A stretch of 16,672 nucleotides of DNA from an uncultured Eubacteriales bacterium (GTDB lineage Bacteria > Bacillota_I > Bacilli_A > RF39 > UBA660): the NCBI GenBank assembly GCA_900321795.1, contig ONXO01000003.1, forward strand, positions 1-16,672, written 5' to 3'. This document shows positions 12,985 through 16,672 of the stretch, one piece after another (within the stretch, counting starts at the first letter, position 1; every line of letters begins with the position of its first letter). Made by a program: the position numbers and the translations under genes. Below the pieces are notes generated by a model that was given only the letters and a program-made list of their open reading frames with translations, searched no databases and was not told the DNA's origin.

Positions 12985-14604
12985 CTATTTTTCAAGTGTA
13001 TTCATTATTGAAGGTACAATTTGTTTCTTTCTACTTATAATATTTTCTACAAATACACCCTCTTCTATTTTCTTTAAGTGAAATGAACTCTTTATTAATT
13101 CTTCACTATCTTTATCATATATGAAGTAGCTTCCATTATTCATTATATCTGTTATAGAAAATAAGTAGTGACTTACATTAGTCAAATCTTTTAGTTTTTC
13201 TATTTCACTTAAATACGCATCTTTTTTATTAAGTATTTCTTCATAGTTTAAAGTAAGCATTTGCGATATTGTAAATGAAATGGTACCAACTCTAAATGTT
13301 TTTGAGTCTACATTAAGAACATCATCTATACTCATTCCTTCTAAGCTTGTTCCAGCTTTAAACATATTGAGTGCAAACTTATCTATCTTTAACTTAGCTA
13401 TTTTGTTAAGCTCTTTTGCTACTTTTTTATCAGTTTCAGTAGTTGTTGGACTCTTAAAGTTAATTGTATCAGATAGTATTCCTGAAAGCATAAGACCTGC
13501 AATTTGTTTAGTTATTTTTACTCCATTTTCTTTATATAGGAAGTAAATTATTGTATTTGAACTTCCCACTATCATATTTCTAAAATTGATTGGTGAAGCT
13601 GTTGTTATTTTACCTATTTTATGGTGGTCTACTATCTCTGTTATTTCAGCTTCTTCTAAGCCTATGGCACTTTGGTCTATTTCATTATGATCGACTAATA
13701 TAACTTTTTTCTTATTTGGAGAAGATATCTCACTTTTTCTAAGAAGTCCTAGACATTTATTGTTTTTATCTACTACTGGATAGTTATCTATTTTTAATAT
13801 TTCACTTTCAGTTAAGAATGCGTCATAATAATCATTCTCATGTAAAACATGCTGTGCTTCTTTTTTTAATATTTTACTTATATAATTACTATAAAGAATA
13901 ACTCTAGATACTTCAAAAGTATTCAAATTAGTTTTAATAACATTAACTTTATTCTTTTTAGCTAAACGGATATGTTCTTTGGGAAGAGTCGCTCCACCTA
14001 CGAGTATAAGAAGTTTTACTTTAGATGTAAGAGCATATTCAATTATCGAATATCTATCTCCTGTTATAACTATATCGTCATTAGTTAGTATTACATTGTT
14101 TTCAAATGTTTCGTGATTAAATGCAGCTGCTAAAACTTTACCATTTATCTCTTCATCTATTTTTATTACTTCTTCTCCTGTTATCGTTTTTAATATATTA
14201 TCATATGAAGTATTTAAATTACTATCATTTAAATAAAATACTTTATTAAGTATGTCTTTAGCTGTTATAAGTCCCAGTAGATCTTTATTTTTGTTAACAA
14301 TTGGTACACCTGTAGTATTCTTTTTTTGCATGTATTCATAGACTTGTTTTATGGATTTATCTTGTGATAAATAGCAGTTTTTTCTATAATCTATATCTTT
14401 TATTTTTAATTTAACATCATTTAGGTAACGTGGTTCTTTTACTTTAAAATAGTCTAGCACGAATTTTGTTTCTTTGTTTATATCACCGAGTACCCTTTCC
14501 TCTGCATTTATTCCCAATTTTCTTTTTAAATTAGCTAGTGTTATAGCTGCAGTTACTGAATCTGTATCAGGATTTTGATGTCCAAAAATATAATATTTCT
14601 CCAT
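12985..14604 (-). CDS. ppaC: Family II inorganic pyrophosphatase with CBS and DRTGG regulatory insert
   Basis: A 539-aa manganese-type pyrophosphatase that hydrolyses PPi to phosphate. The catalytic DHH domain begins YIFGHQNPDTDS (H9, D13, D15). It is interrupted by a regulatory insert: CBS (about 68-130, YMQKKNTTGVPIVNKNKDLL), DRTGG-like domain (about 150-245, with VIVITGDRY-type core IVITGDRYSIIEYAL and LILVGGATLP) and a second CBS (about 250-300, YPVVDKNNKCLG). The catalytic part resumes with VILVDHNEIDQ and EIVDHHKIG, then DHHA2 with SRKKQ near the end. In characterised members the insert senses adenine nucleotides. AAAGGAGG precedes the ATG, 11 bases after divIB. Its own terminator overlaps the sigG leader. 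Confidence 0.93.
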   Translation of the reverse strand: MEKYYIFGHQNPDTDSVTAAITLANLKRKLGINAEERVLGDINKETKFVLDYFKVKEPRYLNDVKLKIKDIDYRKNCYLSQDKSIKQVYEYMQKKNTTGVPIVNKNKDLLGLITAKDILNKVFYLNDSNLNTSYDNILKTITGEEVIKIDEEINGKVLAAAFNHETFENNVILTNDDIVITGDRYSIIEYALTSKVKLLILVGGATLPKEHIRLAKKNKVNVIKTNLNTFEVSRVILYSNYISKILKKEAQHVLHENDYYDAFLTESEILKIDNYPVVDKNNKCLGLLRKSEISSPNKKKVILVDHNEIDQSAIGLEEAEITEIVDHHKIGKITTASPINFRNMIVGSSNTIIYFLYKENGVKITKQIAGLMLSGILSDTINFKSPTTTETDKKVAKELNKIAKLKIDKFALNMFKAGTSLEGMSIDDVLNVDSKTFRVGTISFTISQMLTLNYEEILNKKDAYLSEIEKLKDLTNVSHYLFSITDIMNNGSYFIYDKDSEELIKSSFHLKKIEEGVFVENIISRKKQIVPSIMNTLEK

Positions 14605-14615
14605 TTTTCCTCCTT

Positions 14616-15290
14616 TTAATTCTTTATTTCAAAGTAGTTTCCACTATCTAGATAAAGAATGCCTTTGTTGTTTCCTAGTTTAGTTTTTATTTGATTATAT
14701 TTATTAAACTCTTTTGCTTTATTAAGTGTGATGTATACCATGTTTTCATCGTTCATATATAGTATAAATCTTTCACTATCATAATTAGTTGGTGAATACT
14801 CTATTTCTGACACTTTTTGTAAAACTTCATTATCTATGCTTTCAAACTTTGTAATCATTTTGTTAAGTGTATCTTCTGGTACATAGTTAACTAGTGTTGG
14901 AACGATTATATCTAAATCTTTTACTTTTTTATCTTTAGATAGTATGTATTCTCCTGTGCTTCTCATTTTAAATAATACTTTATATTCTTCTATTTCAATA
15001 ATAACTTGATAGTTTAGTCTTTTCTTTACTGTTACACTTTTTACTAAATCAAGGGTTTTTATTCTCTTTTCAATCGTACTGGATAAGGGTTTTATAAACT
15101 TTGGATAGTTTTCTATTCCCGCTGTTTCTATAATGGTTTCGTCTGTTAGCAAGACATTACCTTTTACTATTATATTTTTTATGTGTCTAGTGCTAAAGTA
15201 ATAAACAATTAGAATAAAGCATACTAAAAAAAGTAAAAACTTAAAGAATCTTTTATAATTAAACTTTTTCTTTTTACTTTTATTAGCCAT
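14616..15290 (-). CDS. divIB: Cell division protein DivIB/FtsQ
   Basis: A 224-aa bitopic membrane protein of the divisome, linking FtsL/DivIC to septal wall synthesis. There is a Lys-rich cytoplasmic start, one membrane helix (about 15-33, FFKFLLFLVCFILIVYYF), then a POTRA domain (HIKNIIVKGNVLLTDETIIE, up to about 105 with VKSVTVKKRLNYQVIIEIEE). The beta domain follows with GEYILSKDKKV and VPTLVNYVP. It ends TKLGNNKGILYLDSGNYFEI. The length is typical. It lies 32 bases after murG with AGGAGC before the ATG; murG-divIB is the usual order in Bacillota division clusters. Confidence 0.92.
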   Translation of the reverse strand: MANKSKKKKFNYKRFFKFLLFLVCFILIVYYFSTRHIKNIIVKGNVLLTDETIIETAGIENYPKFIKPLSSTIEKRIKTLDLVKSVTVKKRLNYQVIIEIEEYKVLFKMRSTGEYILSKDKKVKDLDIIVPTLVNYVPEDTLNKMITKFESIDNEVLQKVSEIEYSPTNYDSERFILYMNDENMVYITLNKAKEFNKYNQIKTKLGNNKGILYLDSGNYFEIKN

Positions 15291-15322
15291 TTTTAATGCT
15301 CCTATCCTATTAAATTATATAA

Positions 15323-16372
15323 TTATTTTTTCATTTCTTCAACTATTATTGTACTTGCATTTGGCTTTTTTTGTTTTTTTAGTAAGTCTATCATTACATC
15401 CTGATTTTTAAAACAATAATCTACTGCCTGTTTTAAATTTTCTTCATTTAATTCTTTTTGTTCTAACATATAACATAAACCTTTTTCCTTTAAGTCAAGG
15501 GCATTGTAATATTGATGATTATTAGCTACATATGGACTTGGTATTAATACTGAAGGTTTATCTAAAGCTAGCAACTCGCTTATTGTGGAAGCTCCTGCCC
15601 TAGAAATTACCAAATCACTTACCTTAAGAAGTCCACTTAAATCATTATAGTAAGGTATTACCTTAACTGTTAATGGAACTTTTACATCTTTAAACATTTC
15701 AAAACTTGCATTTCCTGTTATAAATAAAATCTCACTATCAGTTCTATCAAAGTTTACTAAGTATTCTTTTATTCTTTTATTTACTATTTCACTGCCAAGA
15801 GATCCCATTACTATTATTATAAGTTTTTTGTTTTTAGAAAATCCTAGTTTAGTTTTATCATGCGCTTTTGCTTCTATAGCTTTCTGAGCACATGGGTTAC
15901 CTGAAAGTACTACTTTATTTTTAAATACATGATTATCATCTGTAAATGAAGAAAATGTAATGTCAGTTATCTTTGATAAGTACTTGTTTGTTTTGCCAGG
16001 AAGCTTGTTTTGCTCATGAATTGCAGTTTTGATTCCTAATTTGTGAGCAGCTAAAAGCACAGGAAATGTTACATATCCGCCAAATCCTATTACATAGTCA
16101 GGTTTAAACTCTTTCATTATCTTTTTACATTTTTTATAAGCAGACATAATGCAATATATATCTTTAATATCTTTAAATATATTTTTAGTAAGTCCATACA
16201 TTTCTATTCCGACATATTTAATTCCTTTTTCAGGAACCAGTTTGCTTTCCATTCTATTTTTGGTACCAATATATAATACATCACTATTTTTGTCTTTTTT
16301 AATTTCTTCTATAAGGCCAAGTGCTGGGTATATATGCCCACCTGTTCCACCTGCAGTTACAATCACTTTCAT
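15323..16372 (-). CDS. murG: MurG, lipid I N-acetylglucosaminyltransferase
   Basis: A 349-aa GT-B glycosyltransferase that adds GlcNAc from UDP-GlcNAc to lipid I, making lipid II at the inner membrane face. N-terminal glycine loop VTAGGTGGHIYPALG (6-20), then YVIGFGGYVTFPVLLAAH, IHEQNKLPGKTNKYL, second loop VMGSLGSEIVN, and the donor-site motif SRAGASTISELLALDKPSVL with NNHQYYNA. All these are standard and intact, and the length is normal. GGAGGG precedes the ATG at 16372. It is first in a row with divIB and ppaC; the gene upstream is a broken ftsW, 113 bases away. Confidence 0.95.
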   Translation of the reverse strand: MKVIVTAGGTGGHIYPALGLIEEIKKDKNSDVLYIGTKNRMESKLVPEKGIKYVGIEMYGLTKNIFKDIKDIYCIMSAYKKCKKIMKEFKPDYVIGFGGYVTFPVLLAAHKLGIKTAIHEQNKLPGKTNKYLSKITDITFSSFTDDNHVFKNKVVLSGNPCAQKAIEAKAHDKTKLGFSKNKKLIIIVMGSLGSEIVNKRIKEYLVNFDRTDSEILFITGNASFEMFKDVKVPLTVKVIPYYNDLSGLLKVSDLVISRAGASTISELLALDKPSVLIPSPYVANNHQYYNALDLKEKGLCYMLEQKELNEENLKQAVDYCFKNQDVMIDLLKKQKKPNASTIIVEEMKK

Positions 16373-16408
16373 GCTATCCCTCCAGTAAATTATATACTTC
16401 TTTATATT

Positions 16409-16437
16409 ATTTTATCATAGCTACTTAATATTTGAAA
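16409..16437 (-). promoter_or_regulatory. Weak candidate promoter for murG
   Basis: On the minus strand TTTCAA (16432-16437), 17 bases, TAAAAT (16409-16414). The -35 is poor. The 113-base gap before murG and the broken gene upstream make some local promoter likely. Confidence 0.3.
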
Positions 16438-16485
16438 TTAGCATGTTTTTGTATTTACTTTTACTTTACACTAAGGATTTTGCTT

Positions 16486-16587
16486 TTATTTTTCATTTTC
16501 TTTTGAAACATTTAAAATAATGCCTATCATAGTAAATGATACTAAAAGAGATGAACCACCATAAGAAATAAAAGGTAGAGTAACTCC
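16486..16587 (-). pseudogene. ftsW: 3' remnant of ftsW (SEDS glycosyltransferase)
   Basis: Thirty-three codons plus stop encode the conserved end of an FtsW/RodA protein: GVTLPFISYGGSSLLVSFTM then a hydrophobic IGIILNV and the basic-acidic tail SKENEK. SEDS proteins polymerise lipid II at the septum; the position just before murG identifies it as ftsW. Directly before GVTLPF the frame meets a TAG (16588-16590), and none of the three frames further upstream gives the expected membrane helix and PVTG motif. The break falls inside a highly conserved loop. So the gene is cut by an insertion or rearrangement, or this is an assembly join. An intact copy elsewhere would be needed for septation. Confidence 0.75.
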
Positions 16588-16672
16588 CTAAGAATAACAT
16601 ATGATAACTTTTTTTGACTAGGTTACACTTGAAAGATAACTTAAAAATGATAGTAATACTTCCAAATAACTG
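16588..16672. other. Unidentified sequence joined to the ftsW remnant
   Basis: These 85 bases do not continue ftsW. One minus-strand frame is open across the junction (QLFGSITIIFKLSFKC, then NLVKKSYHMLFLGS), but I do not recognise it. It could be the edge of a mobile element, which often ends contigs, or an assembly artefact. Confidence 0.5.

Noticed and set aside
13280..13546. Plus-strand frame in ppaC
   Set aside because: Antisense to the DHHA2 region, no start signals.

Overview
The window comes from a very AT-rich, low-GC Gram-positive bacterium (Bacillota). The gene content points to an endospore former, probably a small-genome member of class Bacilli. It has a recU-PBP1A pair, an rpsU-yqeY pair, a murG-divIB division cluster, and unmistakable sporulation genes (sigG, spoIIIAH, gerE, gerM). 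Strong AGGAGG-type ribosome binding sites precede most genes. Several start codons were moved inside the longest reading frame because the Shine-Dalgarno (SD) sequence fits a later codon.

Layout. 1-488 (minus): rpsU and the start of yqeY behind a near-consensus promoter. 572-1033 (minus): an unrecognised 153-aa protein with its own consensus promoter. 1215-4584 (plus): recU overlapping a class A penicillin-binding protein, ending in a two-way terminator. 4596-5742 (minus): a PfkB-type sugar kinase overlapping a stand-alone Smr protein. 5844-7422 (minus): Ku and a ligase-only LigD, a minimal end-joining pair, behind a promoter resembling the sigma-G consensus. 7521-10014 (minus): a C39-peptidase ABC transporter followed by three small genes, too short for routine ORF calling, that encode double-glycine-leader peptides. 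This is a complete-looking bacteriocin-type or signal-peptide secretion operon. 10261-10337 (plus): tRNA-Arg(TCT) with promoter and terminator. 10378-12933 (minus): sigG, spoIIIAH, gerE, gerM. 12985-16372 (minus): murG, divIB/ftsQ and a CBS/DRTGG-type inorganic pyrophosphatase. At the right edge only the last 33 codons of an ftsW-like gene remain, joined to 85 bases of unrelated sequence.

How the genes work together. In known spore formers SpoIIIAH and GerM belong to the mother cell-forespore channel that sustains sigma-G activity, and GerE tunes the last mother-cell genes. The upstream sites match this order: a sigma-F-like promoter before sigG, a weaker sigma-E-like one before spoIIIAH, a sigma-K-like one before gerE, and a sigma-G-like one before ku. 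Ku-LigD is therefore probably forespore-made DNA repair for the spore.

The points most worth a second look are the three-peptide secretion operon, a hairpin that ends the pyrophosphatase transcript and also buries the sigG ribosome binding site while the sigma-F-like promoter sits inside it, and the broken ftsW junction.
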